Positions 12,540 through 24,204 of a stretch of DNA of 64,000 nt are shown here, in pieces. The stretch is from Choanephora cucurbitarum (taxonomy: Eukaryota > Mucoromycota > Mucoromycetes > Mucorales > Choanephoraceae): assembly GCA_025331435.1 (NCBI GenBank), contig JAIWNI010000015.1:124001-188000 (forward strand), read 5' to 3'. Position numbers and translations under genes: made by a program. Each line of letters opens with the position of its first letter. Position 1 is the stretch's first letter. The notes under the pieces were generated by a model, which ran no database searches, was not told where the DNA came from, and worked only from the letters and a program-made list of their open reading frames with translations.

Positions 12540-13424
12540 AGTTGATGTAATATTTAACGAGCATGTTACAAACCGCACCTCCATTGCAGTAATAAAACTA
12601 GTATTTAACAAAGATAAATAGTTGAATAGAATAATTTCCTCAATCTTACGCTAATAACCATCAAAATCAACTCAGCTCATGTTGAACATTATGTAATCTT
12701 TTGTAACTTCGAAATAGTATACACACTAAATGCCCTATCGAAATCAGAAGACGCGAGCATACCATACACTCTGCAGCTTAAAGAATGATAAGCGTACTAA
12801 TTACTACCTTATAAATGGCACGCATACCAAATATGACACCACAATTACACATACCAAGTCTTTCAGCTCAATTGTAGTTTATTTTCGACCTCAAGTAGTA
12901 TATTCAAAACACAATCACCCAGGATAGAAAGCGCATGTAGACAGTAATGTTTTGTTTCTACTGAAGTTAAAAAGAAGTCAATGAGCACGACACTGCGCAT
13001 ACAGCCCAAGAAACGAAAACAAGTTTTGCACACCAAGTCGTTGAAGTAATTCTCTGTGATTTCCTCAATTTAGCTATCAAGAAATGATGGATAAACTCAA
13101 AGTGATTTCTGAAATAGCGCAGCAAAAACATATCCGCTAATGAAGGTAGAATGAATGCTAAGATTATATCAAGCATGAATCAAAAGTCTTTTCTCCGTTA
13201 AAGAGTAGGCAGAATGATGAAGGACACCTAAAACCAAAAGGCGGAAGAAAACAACCTTGAGATTGCAAAGATAATGACGACGTAATACACGTTTTTTCCT
13301 TTTAAGCTTTTTAATGCAAAAGAAGAAGCAAAACAAAGTGTGGTATCATGGATTAGCTATTTGTACCAACCTTCAGAATATGACCAAATTTTACAATCAG
13401 AGATGTAATCGTTTCTGAACCTTG
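12540..13424. other. Gene-free, probably decayed repeat DNA
   Basis: No continuous gene. Minus-strand frames (for example 13176-12967) could be further decay of the neighbouring retroelement, but no reverse-transcriptase, RNase H or recombinase motif was recognised, so none is called. Confidence 0.3.
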
Positions 13425-15474
13425 TTATAGCCATGCCCTAAATAACTTCCTTTCACCTTGTAAAGGCAAACTCAATTGTAGTATACTACTTTGTTCATGA
13501 CTCACAATAATTCGATCATAGATAGCTCTGTCTCTCCCAGTCTCTCTGTCTATTAGGTTTGTTGGTAAAACATGAGAAGGCAAAGTAAGAGCTTTATTAT
13601 GGTAGACGATCACAAGGATCATGAAGATCGGACCGATGAAGCTGAAGTGCGTTTCCGATTCTGGAACTAGTTCGATGGCTTGTTTCCGTAGAAGGCCCGT
13701 CAATGCTAGATCGAGGTCGGAGGGTTGATTTCCTTGTTTGGCGGCGGAAATCAGTGGTGGGAGTTGAATGAAAGAGATGCGAAATCCGTGTTGAATGACG
13801 TTCAGCAGAAAGTATATAGGGAAGAGTTAAATTCGTTTGGGGGCGAATTGTCTAAGACGCCCTCCAACTAAATCGGCCTCTGCTGAGAAAGACAGGTTGG
13901 AGTGCAAGCTTACTAGCGCTTTGTGTATGTCTTTGAAAAAAGGTTTCTTGTTTTGAAACAAATTGTTCGGCTTGGTAGAATTGTCCTACCGAAAAAACGA
14001 CTGAGAAGAGCCAGGCGAGGCAGAAGGAGAAGGAAGATCAGTAACAGATTTTTGCATAAATCTACGGGACTGCTAGCCTTTATTTTGTGAAAAGTTCTTG
14101 GCTTCCTTCAAAGACTTTTCTGCAGCTGTCTGTTGAGCAATCGAGTTGTTAAATCCGCTCAAAGGCATAGTGTATTTATGTCAGAGGACTGTGAAGGCAA
14201 GGAGAAAGACTGATTGATGCTACTCGAGGCAATTCTGTTGTCCTGACGATTCAAGGTGCGGGTGACGTTCAGCAACAAGGAGCGGACATCATGAATCATG
14301 TACAAAAAGCGTTGGGCATCATTGTCAGAGATGTTGGCTGTGTAAATTTCGTAGTCTAAAATGTCCAGAGGATGAAAGATACCATTTAGTTGATACTTCT
14401 GTTTTAGCTTCTTGTGTTCTTGGTCGTTTGATATAGTTCTGGAGCAGAGACGCGAATACCGCTATCAATATCAGAAGTATCCTAGTGGAATACGTCTAAT
14501 TAAGGGGTTTGATGAACCTTTAACAAGCACCCAAATCATCCTTATTTTTTTTTTACAGTGAATGGTTGTTTATTTACAAAGGAAAAAGAAATAGTATATA
14601 TACATAAATTATAGTCTTCTTTGCCGTTTTGAAGCCTTGATTTGGTCTTTTGCCTCCTTGAAGGGCAAAGTGTATAAGAGCGATGGTGATTCTGGCCGGC
14701 TGGTGCTTCTGAAACAGTTGAGCTCATAGAACTTTGCTATCCTGTATATTGCTTTTAGGTTTGACTATAAAATACCAAACTTTGAAGGTGTTGTTGGCAG
14801 GACAAGTTTGCTTATTCAATACATAGTATACAAGCCGGAATCACATTAACCGGTAATATAGAACTTGATTACCGGGCCTACGTTTCGAAAGCTGAGGAAA
14901 TACTTGGCTTTGTTGTCGTACAAGAAAGGCTCTGAGTAATATGCTTGCTGAAATCTGTTGAACTTCATGATTAAGATTTCGTTGTCTCTTTTTGCTATGG
15001 TCAAAGGATCAGGGCTCAGCGTATTAACAATATCGGCTACTGCAGTAAAAAATGGAAATTGGGCCCTGTGGCAAATACTCAAGAGATTTTGAGTGCCAAT
15101 TTGAAGATACTGACGTTGGGACTGAAGAGACTGAAGAGGAGGAGGGTGCAAACAGTCTTTTTGACGTCGAAAACAGTTTTCACCAATCAACGGCCTGGGT
15201 GTTATAGAAAGTCTTCCTTCTGTGTGTCATTTCAGGCATAAACTTTAGAGAAACTTCCTCGTATCTTTTCGATTAGATCGAACTCATTGAGTTGGTTGAA
15301 GCGTATCTTTGATCGACTACAATATACTCAATTTTGAGAGACAAAAGCACTCAAAAAGATGCTATCAGGAGATGAACTGAGAAAGAGCTGATGAAGTTCT
15401 AAACAAAAAGTGTCAGATAAAACCATACACATGCCCTAGTGTCAACACATACCGTTTTCTCCTTTATGAGGCAT
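13425..15474 (-). mobile_element. Degenerate DIRS-type retrotransposon relic
   Basis: Read on the minus strand from about 15474 down, broken open frames resemble a DIRS-like element: an opening MPHKGEN, then gag-like helical segments (FNQLNEFDLIEKIRGSFSK near 15300-15242; FLYMIHDVRSLLLNVTRTLN near 14330-14270), then the start of a reverse transcriptase at 13871-13600. Stops and frameshifts break every frame, and the catalytic YxDD region and tyrosine recombinase are not found, so the copy is truncated and dead. The gag match is from remembered family patterns and is weaker than the RT match. Confidence 0.5.
13600..13871 (-). pseudogene. Reverse transcriptase N-terminal fragment (DIRS-like)
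   Basis: The frame reads LVGGRLRQFAPKRI, then a stop, then VIQHGFRISFIQLPPLIS, DLALTGLLRKQAIELVP and FSFIGPIFMI. This matches the order in DIRS-type RTs, where a GGRL...W opening leads to a HG(F/Y)xIPF segment and then an (A/G)IExVP...YSPIFVIPKK segment. The internal stop and the loss of the expected K-K-x-G continuation after PIFMI mark it as a relic. Confidence 0.6.
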
Positions 15475-16929
15475 GTTTGTAGCAAATGGTTCAGATATCA
15501 GAAAGAAAAGCAACGCTATTGTCGGAGATGGCTCTAGCATCCATATATTGAGATATAGTGTCGTAGACAAAATGACCTTTTTAGCCTACTCATTGCGCAA
15601 CCACGGTGGTTCCTTTTTCTCTTTCCTCTTTTCCCCCTTTTTCGTTGTTTTCTACTGGTTTTTTCTTGGTTGATTCTTGGTACACGGACAGAATACGAGG
15701 GAAAAAGCACAACATTAAGGTTTTGAGCACAGACTTTATTATTAAATATCTTGGGTGTACACAAAAGAAAATGAGTGTGTTATAAGATCACGTATTTTTT
15801 GCCCAAAGTACATCCTTTTCACTTCTAGCTGTTACTTGCTGAACTATTGCATTTGGACATTGTCACCCAGCTAAACACTTTGTTACCTCTTTTTTCTTTA
15901 TTGACATACTTCTTTTCGTATCAAGAAAATTCAAGGCTCGCACACTTGCTGAAAAAAAACCTTTTGACAAAATGATGCTTCTTGTAAGAGCAATAATTTA
16001 TTACCTTTTCATCATGGCCGGTATTAAAGCATTCGGAATTCTCAACGGCATAATTGATCAACACATTGAACCCCTCTTTAATCGAATTGAAGCATTTTTC
16101 ACAACTTAGCAAGAGTCATGAAAACCTAATGAACTTTTTTCTCAAATAAAAACAACTGGCTCTTACTAAGTTATGAGAACCAGAAAGAAAACAGTTTGTT
16201 ATCATAACAATAGAAGCTGTTCAGTGGCTTTAGAAATCCTGCAGAGTTTTACATGAGAAGCAGTTTGATGTGTCGAGTGAATGTGTGTTAGATTGGAAAA
16301 TAGAATTTCACCCTCTAAAGTGACCATTTTGACGTATTGTTTCTTCCAGGTTGTTTCCTTAGACACGTTCTCTCTCACTAAATATTGACAAAAGGGCAGC
16401 TATATTTGTGAATAAAAGCATCACTTTCTCATTTCTTGAATATGCATAGTACAACTGGCTTGCTATTCTTATCTTTTAAAAAGACACCACTATCAATGAC
16501 CTCACTTGCAATCTCCTGTATCAGATCAAAAACACTCCTTCTCCTAAATGAAAGTTTTCTTTAAGATTATCCTTAGAGAATCATTCCTTTTTCGACAAAT
16601 ATCCCTAACGCTTTTTGACTATTCAAAACTGGCCCTCATCAGCATAGATTCGGACATTCATGTTTCACTATCTATTGAATCCATCACCAACTACATCCAC
16701 TCGAATGCGATGATTACCATTGGCGTAGTTGAACTTTGATTCGTTGCGAGCTCTGAAAGTAAATATCTTTATATATATAAATACATTGGCTTTCACAAAA
16801 AAAAAAGAAAAACAGTAAGGCCAAGTGTTCTCTTTTAAAAAGAAAGTCAAACTCAGCATATTTCCTATTGTTTTTCCCTCTTTCTCTCTCTCTCTTTTTT
16901 CTCTCTCTTGCTCTCTTATAGACAAAACA
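15475..16929. other. Gene-free stretch upstream of importin-like gene
   Basis: About 1.45 kb without a supported gene. The last 100 bp before 16930 is strongly pyrimidine-rich (alternating CT runs near 16875-16918), typical of a fungal core promoter and leader for the plus-strand gene that follows. Short frames on either strand have no recognisable features. Confidence 0.4.
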
Positions 16930-19062
16930 ATGGTCATAAGCGAATTTGAACCAGATGATATTTTTAAGGAATTAAACCAGAAATTTGCCAGTGTTTCGCT
17001 GGATCGAAACGATGATCAGGGTTACCGAGAGATCTTGTTTGATCAGGTAAAACACATGGGGAAAATCTTAAACGCTCTATTCTCACTTTTCAATAGTTGC
17101 CTGAATACCGAGATACACTCGAATTCTCTTCTGATTACCACCAGTGTTATTATGCCATGAAGAACATTCGACGTTATTTGACACAAAGTGTTTCTCTCGA
17201 ACGCATTCAACATGTTTTTGATCTTCATCTTCAAGATCGTTTTCGAACTATCTTGGAAACACCGGGTTATGATGAATTAAAAGTAAGGAATACTCATACA
17301 GGTTCTAAAAAGACATTTTTGACAGACTGTCTATAGTATGAAACAGCATGGACCATCACTAACTTGGCTGTGAGTAAAACAGAAGAACTTACTAGAGAAT
17401 AAACGAGAACTAATGGAGATATAGTATGGATCCACAGAACATGCAGCTAGATTGATTGACACAGGTGTCATTGATGCATTGATTTATTGCTTTCGATCTA
17501 CTGAAAATTACCGTGTCAAGTCACAGGTAAGCTGAATCACTTTATTTATCAGAAATATAATTCATTTGTGTGTATTTGCATGCCTATAAGACAGCATGGG
17601 CCTTAGCTAATATATCGATCGAATCACCGAGATATCGAGAATCCATGGCACAGGATAACTTGATTGGAGATATTGCTCAAGCATTGTCTGACAAGTGCCA
17701 TATGATTGCCACCAAACTTCAGTCTGCTATCAATCAAGATATCATAAGTCAAAATGAACAGGGCCAGATTGTGTGTCACAGTAAGCCTGATGCAGAAGAC
17801 ATCAAGGATTTGACTTGGTCTTTGGCGAATATATGTAGAGGTGGATTTCGAACAGTAGAACACTGGGAGCAATATCTAGTTGCTTTTCAAGCCTTTTCTC
17901 AGTGTATTAATTTTGAAAACCGTGATATTTGGTCTGAAGCATGGTAATGCTATAGATGAGATATAGCTTCATATCACTCATCTATTTCCTCTCTTTTTAT
18001 CTTAGTTGGGGATTATCTAGAATATTCAGTAACATGTATGATTATACACCATTTTATCAATCACTCAAACTAGACCCTACCTTATGTCCACGCCTTGTTC
18101 ATTTGTTAAGGTAAAAGGAGACATATATGTGTGCATGTTTGGAAAGAGTTTTATTTATCGATTTGCTAGAAACCAACCTGTAGATGCTATTTTGCCTATT
18201 TTACAGACTATCAGTAACTTTTCTTCTGGTCCCAATGAGCTAGTTGAAATCCTATTATCAGCCGATCTATTGAACAATATCTGGTGGTATCTCAGTCCAG
18301 ATACACCCCATCAACTACGCCGAAATGCCATGCTTACTGTCTCGAATTTGGCTGCAGGCCATGAGGAAATTGTCAGTAAAGTAGTCTCAAATGAGAACAG
18401 CATGCAGTATGTAATGGCTCATCTCCATATACCTGGTCATCGATACCATCATCATGCCCATCAATGGCGTGTCTCATCCAATGCAGCCACGCCTGACTCT
18501 ATAGAAGAATGGCGAATTGTGAAAGAAGCTCTTTGGGTGCTCTCCAATATTTGTACATTAGCCAATGATGATACTCTATTGTAAGTTAGTTAGCTGACTT
18601 AAGACCAATTCACTTACACTCTTGGATAGTATGCTATTACATGAACATACCAAACTGGTCTATAGTCTGGCTAGTTTGCTTCATTATACTGATCTACCTG
18701 AACCTATCTGCTTAAAGGTAGTGGATGTTTTATTAAGGATTGTCAACCGAACCGCTCAAATACCAGGTCTAAGTGAAGGCGACATCAATGCCTATGCAGA
18801 GGAGATGATTCAAGAAGGCGTAATGCCAGAACTGAACTTCTTGAGTCGAAAGATAGGATCTCATGAACTAAGTTCTCAAGTAGATTTGCTTCATAAAGCT
18901 CTTTTGAGCAGTACAGCCAAAGTGCAAGCCAATGCCTTTGGATTGCCTCATCAAGGCTTATCCTTACCAGGCGCAGATGTTCGACGTATTGTTCATGGTT
19001 TTGAAGATGGTGATGTGCGAGCTATTGAGAACGCTTTTCATCATGTCAAAATTGATCAATAA
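16930..19062 (+). CDS. Importin-alpha-like armadillo-repeat protein without a clear IBB domain
   Basis: An ARM-repeat solenoid resembling importin-alpha, which carries NLS cargo to importin-beta. Importin-type repeat signatures appear in order: ETAWTITNLAYGSTEHAARL, QTAWALANISIESPRYRESM, DLTWSLANICRG, CWGLSRIF, RRNAMLTVSNLAAGHEEIV and KEALWVLSNICTLAND. The Trp/Asn pairs that form the NLS groove are present. The N-terminus (MVISEFEPDDIFKELNQK) is acidic rather than the Arg/Lys-rich importin-beta-binding segment, and there is an unusual His-rich insert (about 18435-18470). Introns are short; exons join as FDQ/LPEYRD and DELK/YETAW. The stop is 14 bp from the stop of the convergent LYR gene. It could be a divergent importin-alpha paralog or another ARM adaptor. 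Confidence 0.75.
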
Positions 19063-19076
19063 TTACTAAAAAAAGT

Positions 19077-20263
19077 TTATTTCTTTTTGTTCTTTTTAAG
19101 TGTGGCCTGTATCACATGAGAGGGAATAGGGTCCCTCAAGAGTTGATGTGTTGCCTTAGGAACCCAATGGGATCTTGAGACGGTATAATCATTCTTTTGT
19201 TGCCAGACATCCTGAATCAAGTCAATCAAAGGAATCTTGGCCAATAGTTTTTGATAAAGTCTTCGTTTTTGTCTTTCTGTATAAGGTATAGGAGGTGGTA
19301 CGAGTGGTTTTGGTTCTAGTGACTCTACCAAACTGAGCTTACGATAACTGTAGGGTGAATCTAACAAAGGTTGTTGGCGAATGAATAGAGAAGATGGCAC
19401 TAATTTGGCATAAGGAGAGAGATGATGTGAGGTAGGATCGAAAAAGGCATGCGTAAGGTGAGCATAAAGAGCATGCCATCGAGGTCCTCCTTTTGTTTGA
19501 AAGGCACAACTGAGTGGATGATCAGAAGTGGCACCTGCTTTTGATTCCAATTCAACTATGATCTCAAAAGGTAAAGGTGGCTGAATACGTTGGAGTAGCA
19601 TAGATCTATGTCGCCATAGTAAATTAGCCTGTCTGCCAGGATGTAATGGCTTGAATTCAGGTGTAGGTAATTGGGGTACTAATGGTTTGTTTAGGTCTTG
19701 AAGGACTAAGGCACAGAGTGGAGGACAGAGTGGAGGAGGAGGAGCTGTGCGAGGTGCATGAGGGACTAATGGAGGAGGTATAGGGGCTCGATTTCCATGT
19801 AAATAAGGCTAGACAGAGTATAAGTATTTGATAGGAATACAGTATGAGTGACTTACATAGAGTAAGACATGCCTTGTCTTGCCAGATCGGCCATAACTAT
19901 CCGACAAGATTTTCATGGCTTCCTTCTGATGACCTCGATTGGCTTTTTCTAGTCGATGAAGGAACTTTTTTAAAGGGGGAAGATTAGTGGATTGCGTATA
20001 GTGAGTTAGTCTGATTACCTTTCTTGCTTCTCTGATCTTATACTTGACTCGAATGAGATCATGCGATTGTTTATAATCGTGAAACCCTTCTCGTGTACGT
20101 TGTTGAATAAACAGTCTAAACAAACAGTAATCAATATAACTCCAGTATGTTTGCTACTTGCTCAGTTTAACCTTGTTCTGTCATCAAAGAACAGTGAAGA
20201 TTCTGACAATAGGCGTTTATATAATGACTTGATATAATTTGCATGTGTGGATGAAAATGCCAT
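19077..20263 (-). CDS. LYR-motif (Complex1_LYR) protein with long C-terminal extension
   Basis: Small LYR proteins act in mitochondria as assembly or Fe-S delivery adaptors with acyl carrier protein. The start at 20263 gives SLYKRLLSE (an LYR/LYK-type tripeptide), then after an intron RLFIQQRTREGFHDYKQSHD and RVKYKIREARK, the usual LYR helical layout. A further 54-nt segment (GTAATC...AAAAAG, about 20020-19967) is stop-free and in frame; splicing it gives REARK/FLHRLEKANRG, which looks more like the family. The last exon (from about 19810) adds roughly 240 residues, proline-rich (PPPLVPH, PPPPLCPP) and then basic, with no domain I recognise. Family assignment rests on the N-terminus; specific function unknown. 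Confidence 0.65.
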
Positions 20264-20584
20264 AATTAGAAAGGAGGAAGAGAAAAAAAAAGATGGCTAT
20301 CATAGCGGGGAAATAGGTAAAGGCTGTGGATAGATATGTGTAAGTGTGTGTGGCTTACAGTTATTTCCACAATTTGATTCAGGCTCATATACAGATGACT
20401 CCAGGTAAAGGCTGTCCTTATTGTTTCAAGCCAACTTGGCCAATCAGGCGTCATTATGACCTTGTTCACGCATAAATCACGTGTGGCGTCATTTTGATTT
20501 TTTGGTTAGCAAGTAGTAGGTCATCATTGCACCATATTCTCTTTTCTTTTCTTTTTCTTACTCTATTATTATTTTTGAAATAAC
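20264..20584. promoter_or_regulatory. Shared divergent promoter region, LYR gene and Rab18
   Basis: 321 bp between divergent start codons must serve both genes. It includes a pyrimidine-rich tract immediately before the Rab18 start (20540-20575). Frames that cross it look like chance. Confidence 0.4.
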
Positions 20585-21480
20585 ATGTCTCAACAGATTC
20601 CAACACTGAAACTATTGCTGATCGGTAACTCAAACGTAGGCAAGAGTTCATTGCTGTTACGTTTTACAGATGACACATTTCTTCCTCAAGAAGAAGTCTC
20701 TGCTACTATTGGTGAGAAATAAGAACAATAAGTGTTATACTCTCTAACTCATCAAATCAAAATCATAAAGGTGTTGACTTCAAAGTAAGCATGATGGAAG
20801 TAGATGGTACTATGTACAAGTTGACTATTTGGGTAAATTGCATTAGAGATTTGGTCTATATCAGATAGAACTTATGCTGTTTATATGAAAAGGATACAGC
20901 AGGTCAAGAACGATTTAGAACATTGACATCCTCTTATTATCGAGGTGCTCAAGGTGTTATTTTGGGTGAGTCTTAGAAGAAGCGAGAAAGGGAGAGAAGA
21001 CTGACATTGTGTCTCGAAGTCTATGATGTCAGTAATAGAGAAACATTTGATGCGTTAAATACATGGTGGAATGAAGTCAACACTTATTGTTCTAGTCCAA
21101 ACGTTGTCAAGATGATTGTTGGCAATAAAGTGGACAAGGTAAGTCATTTATAGACAGCTTTCTTTTTTCTTTTTGTTATTGACTATGATTATTCTAGGAA
21201 TCAGCCCGTGTTGTGAGTTATGAAGAAGGTGCTAATTTTGCTAGAAAGCTTTCTACTTTATTTGTTGAGTGTAGTGCAAAGACAAGAGTGGGTGTAAAAC
21301 AGGCATTTGAAGAACTAGTTGAAAAGGTAAAATAGAAAGATTCAGAAAGAATTTGGCTATTAACAGGTGGTTTAGATCATTGAGACACCTAGTCTATGGC
21401 AAAAGGATGCCTCTCGTTCTACTGTCAAGATGACAACAGAAGATCAAACATCACCTTCCAATGATTACTGTGCATGCTAA
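20585..21480 (+). CDS. RAB18: Rab18-type small GTPase
   Basis: Ras-superfamily GTPase. Rab18 acts at ER and lipid-droplet membranes in animals. G-box motifs are all present across short introns: GNSNVGKSS (P-loop), ATIGVDF (switch I), [20 protein letters not shown] (switch II), GNKVDK (NKxD) and ECSAKT (SAK). Closeness to Rab18 over other Rabs rests on [46 protein letters not shown] and [16 protein letters not shown]. The protein ends YCAC, a CxC double-prenylation signal. The last acceptor must be GTGGTTTAG, not the AACAG 9 bp before it, which would introduce a stop. Its stop codon is 4 bp from the stop of the convergent F-box gene. Confidence 0.93.
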
Positions 21481-21484
21481 TTAC

Positions 21485-22253
21485 TTATTCATCTATATCT
21501 ATCCATAAATCGTCTATTTCATCATCTACAACAACTGGTATTGGGTGATCCCCTAGCACATTATAACAATCTTCAACATCTAGTGATTTAAGTGTCTTGA
21601 GATTCATCAGTATCTCAACTCCCCTCTCTGTCACTTGTTGACAGTCTTTCAGGGAAACATGCGTCAATAACTTCATTTGAGTTAATAGCTCTAAAGTCTG
21701 ATCAGACACTTGAGTGGACCCTAAATAGATTTCTTGCAGATAAGGATTATGTTTCGGTAAGTTAATCATGGCATCATCACCCACAAGTGAACAAGAGGCC
21801 ACAGACAAGATACGCAAGTCATGTAGAGGTGCTGTCATTTCACGAAATACCATGTTGGTTCTATAATAAACTTCCGTTAATAGCCATGCATTATTACTGT
21901 TGTTCCATATTAGTTTACAGTCGAGCACAATAGTCTAGGTTGAGCCATTCGAGATGAGGTGTTTTCTGTGTGATGAGACGAAGATGGTGCAACATACTGG
22001 CACTGGCCTGCCAACGATGCGACACCATATGAAGGTCGATTCGATGGACCATTAGACCTGTGTTGTCATTCAGAACATTGGCAAACAACTCAATCTGACT
22101 CAAACGTGTCCACTGAGGCGCATAATACAAGAAGGGTAAAGCAACCAGTCTAAACTGCTTTGATGTAAGTGTGAGTTGAGCAAGTGTTGTTTGATCTTCT
22201 TTTAGATAACTAAACACTTGAGAAAGCAGTTCATTAGGCCAAAAAACACTCAT
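21485..22253 (-). CDS. F-box/LRR protein, short
   Basis: Candidate substrate receptor of an SCF ubiquitin ligase. The start at 22253 opens with an F-box-like helix set (WPNELLSQVFSYL...LTLTSKQFRLVALPFLY). After a 58-nt intron (donor GTAAACTAAT, acceptor TTATAG) that joins YCARL/TNMVF, leucine-rich repeats follow (LRILSVASCSLVGDDAM, LQEIYLGSTQVSDQTLELL, LTHVSLKDCQQVTERGVEIL, LKSLDVEDCYNVLG) with the cysteine-containing spacing of F-box LRRs. The tail is acidic. It lies 28 bp downstream of the stop of a longer F-box gene on the same strand and converges on Rab18. Confidence 0.75.
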
Positions 22254-22281
22254 AGGAGAGAGAAAATATAATTTTATTTTT

Positions 22282-24204
22282 CTAGTTGAACTCATGCTCT
22301 TTTTCAAACTCGAGTCCATCACTGACATCCCAACATTGGACTCGAAGATATTTGATGTCTTGACAGATCAGTTCTACTATGCCAACGTCTTCATCACTGA
22401 CACATTCTTGATATTCTTTCTTGCTGATCTCTTTCAGTTTCTTTGAAGGCCATTCTACTTCCTCATCATCTTCATCGTATTGACAATAATACGTGGTAGT
22501 ACCTGATCGAGTCACTTTCAAACAAAGTACATCACGCGCAAGAACAAGCATCTGTTCTATCTCAAGTCGACTGAATGAAGTGAATGGCATATCAATCTTG
22601 AATACATTATCGTCTCTTTCTTTCATTCCCTCTGTGCTAGGATCAAAGATGATTTTCAGATTTGTTAACTGAGGCATTTGACGCGAAAATTGCTTCCATA
22701 ACTTTCTTTCTACTTCACAGTCGTGTATAGTGAGATGAGTTACTGGTAAGGTCTGCTTTGGGAAATCAAACAGATGAAAGGCACTGAAAGAAAGTTCTTT
22801 GAGTTGCTTGCAGTGAGCGAACAGTTGGCGACATTTGCCAGGGGGCAAAGTAGTTGGTTGTATACTGTTTAGGACAAAAAACAGTTCGTCCAGTTGATTC
22901 AGAGCAGCTTTGGTGGCTGCTGTGGGTTTGATGTTGGTCACATTAGGATCAAGATGAAGAGTGGATTTTGTCCTTTTCGGTTCAGTTCCAATCGTGAGAC
23001 CATCAAGGTAAGTATAGAGCTTGGTTGAGGGAAGAGTCGTGCTGAATACATCAAACACTTCCACTCGATTGGCTACATAGTAGATTCGGATAATAAATTT
23101 TTTCATGCTCTTCACGTAAGTCGCGAGTTGCTGGATCATTTTAGTAGGTATTTGTAGCCAGTATCTTCTTCCTCTATCGTACCCATCATTAAAATCATAT
23201 ATAAAATCATCTTCACTTTCGTCTTCAAAATCGGAGCCTTCAAAAACGATCATATCCAGACTCTTTGCATTAGGGAATTTGTGGCAGATGTAGTTCAAAA
23301 AGGATTCCTTCAGACTGGAAACACTGACTCTCAAGTCTGTCACTAATGTGTTTGGCTCAACTTTCTTGAGTTCGCCTCGATTCATATGAAACTCGTTTAG
23401 GCCAAGAGAAACCTGGGTGGCAGCAGGACACAGCTCAAGCAAATCATCTATAGTCTGAATCGTTGTCTCCTTTGATGTATAACAGCCTAAATGCTTTGCT
23501 TTGGGAAATCGCGTGTCTTTACTTATTTTGGCTGAAGTTTTGAAACACTGGGGCATCAAGGGTGATTTAGGCGTGGTTGTCACGTCAAGGACAACATAAG
23601 AGATTCTTTCTTGTATAGTTGATACAATAGCACTATAGTAAGGAGTCAAGTACTCGTCAATGCCTTCCGACTCGTGTTTGCTATTTTTTAATAACAAATC
23701 ATCATCTATTGAATGAAGGTTCTTCCAATGACCGTTTTGAATGGATTCAAGGACCACTTGATAGAATGGATTGACTCCCTTTTCAACAGGTGATTCAGGC
23801 TTCTTTTCATTTCCCCAACCAGATAAGGTAACACGACCGCTTGAAATGTTCTCGTCTTCGTCAGGATTTGTGGTATTAACTTCAAGCAAATTCAAATTGG
23901 GTGTATGCTTGATCAAAGCAGCAAACTGTTCCTTTCTCTTTTCCATCAGGGAAGGTGACCATCCTTTTATTCTATGACCCATGTAGAGTCTTAGTTCTCT
24001 GATGTAGCTACCTATATCTGATGTACCAAGTGCATTCACGAATGCATCCAATCTTTTTTCGATTGTCACGGAAGTAACTTGGAAGATAGCGTGTTTTGCT
24101 GGTTTGTGCCATTGTTTACAAACTAAACTATACTGATGTTTGTCTGGCTTATCTAAAAAACTCAAGATAATCAAGTGAATATCAAATGGCAAATCGACAG
24201 GCAT
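22282..24204 (-). CDS. F-box protein, long (640 aa)
   Basis: Single-exon frame of 640 residues. The N-terminus is an F-box (DLPFDIHLIILSFLDKPDK, then YSLVCKQWHKPAKHAIFQ), which binds Skp1 in SCF ubiquitin ligases. The remainder contains diverged leucine-rich stretches (LNLLEVNTTN, CKQLKELSFSAFHLFDF, PQLTNLKIIFDP) and acidic patches (EGSDFEDESEDDF, DEDDEEVEWP). The target is unknown. It is one of two tandem F-box genes; F-box families are strongly expanded in Mucorales. The intronless structure is unusual among its neighbours. Confidence 0.75.
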   Translation of the reverse strand: MPVDLPFDIHLIILSFLDKPDKHQYSLVCKQWHKPAKHAIFQVTSVTIEKRLDAFVNALGTSDIGSYIRELRLYMGHRIKGWSPSLMEKRKEQFAALIKHTPNLNLLEVNTTNPDEDENISSGRVTLSGWGNEKKPESPVEKGVNPFYQVVLESIQNGHWKNLHSIDDDLLLKNSKHESEGIDEYLTPYYSAIVSTIQERISYVVLDVTTTPKSPLMPQCFKTSAKISKDTRFPKAKHLGCYTSKETTIQTIDDLLELCPAATQVSLGLNEFHMNRGELKKVEPNTLVTDLRVSVSSLKESFLNYICHKFPNAKSLDMIVFEGSDFEDESEDDFIYDFNDGYDRGRRYWLQIPTKMIQQLATYVKSMKKFIIRIYYVANRVEVFDVFSTTLPSTKLYTYLDGLTIGTEPKRTKSTLHLDPNVTNIKPTAATKAALNQLDELFFVLNSIQPTTLPPGKCRQLFAHCKQLKELSFSAFHLFDFPKQTLPVTHLTIHDCEVERKLWKQFSRQMPQLTNLKIIFDPSTEGMKERDDNVFKIDMPFTSFSRLEIEQMLVLARDVLCLKVTRSGTTTYYCQYDEDDEEVEWPSKKLKEISKKEYQECVSDEDVGIVELICQDIKYLRVQCWDVSDGLEFEKEHEFN

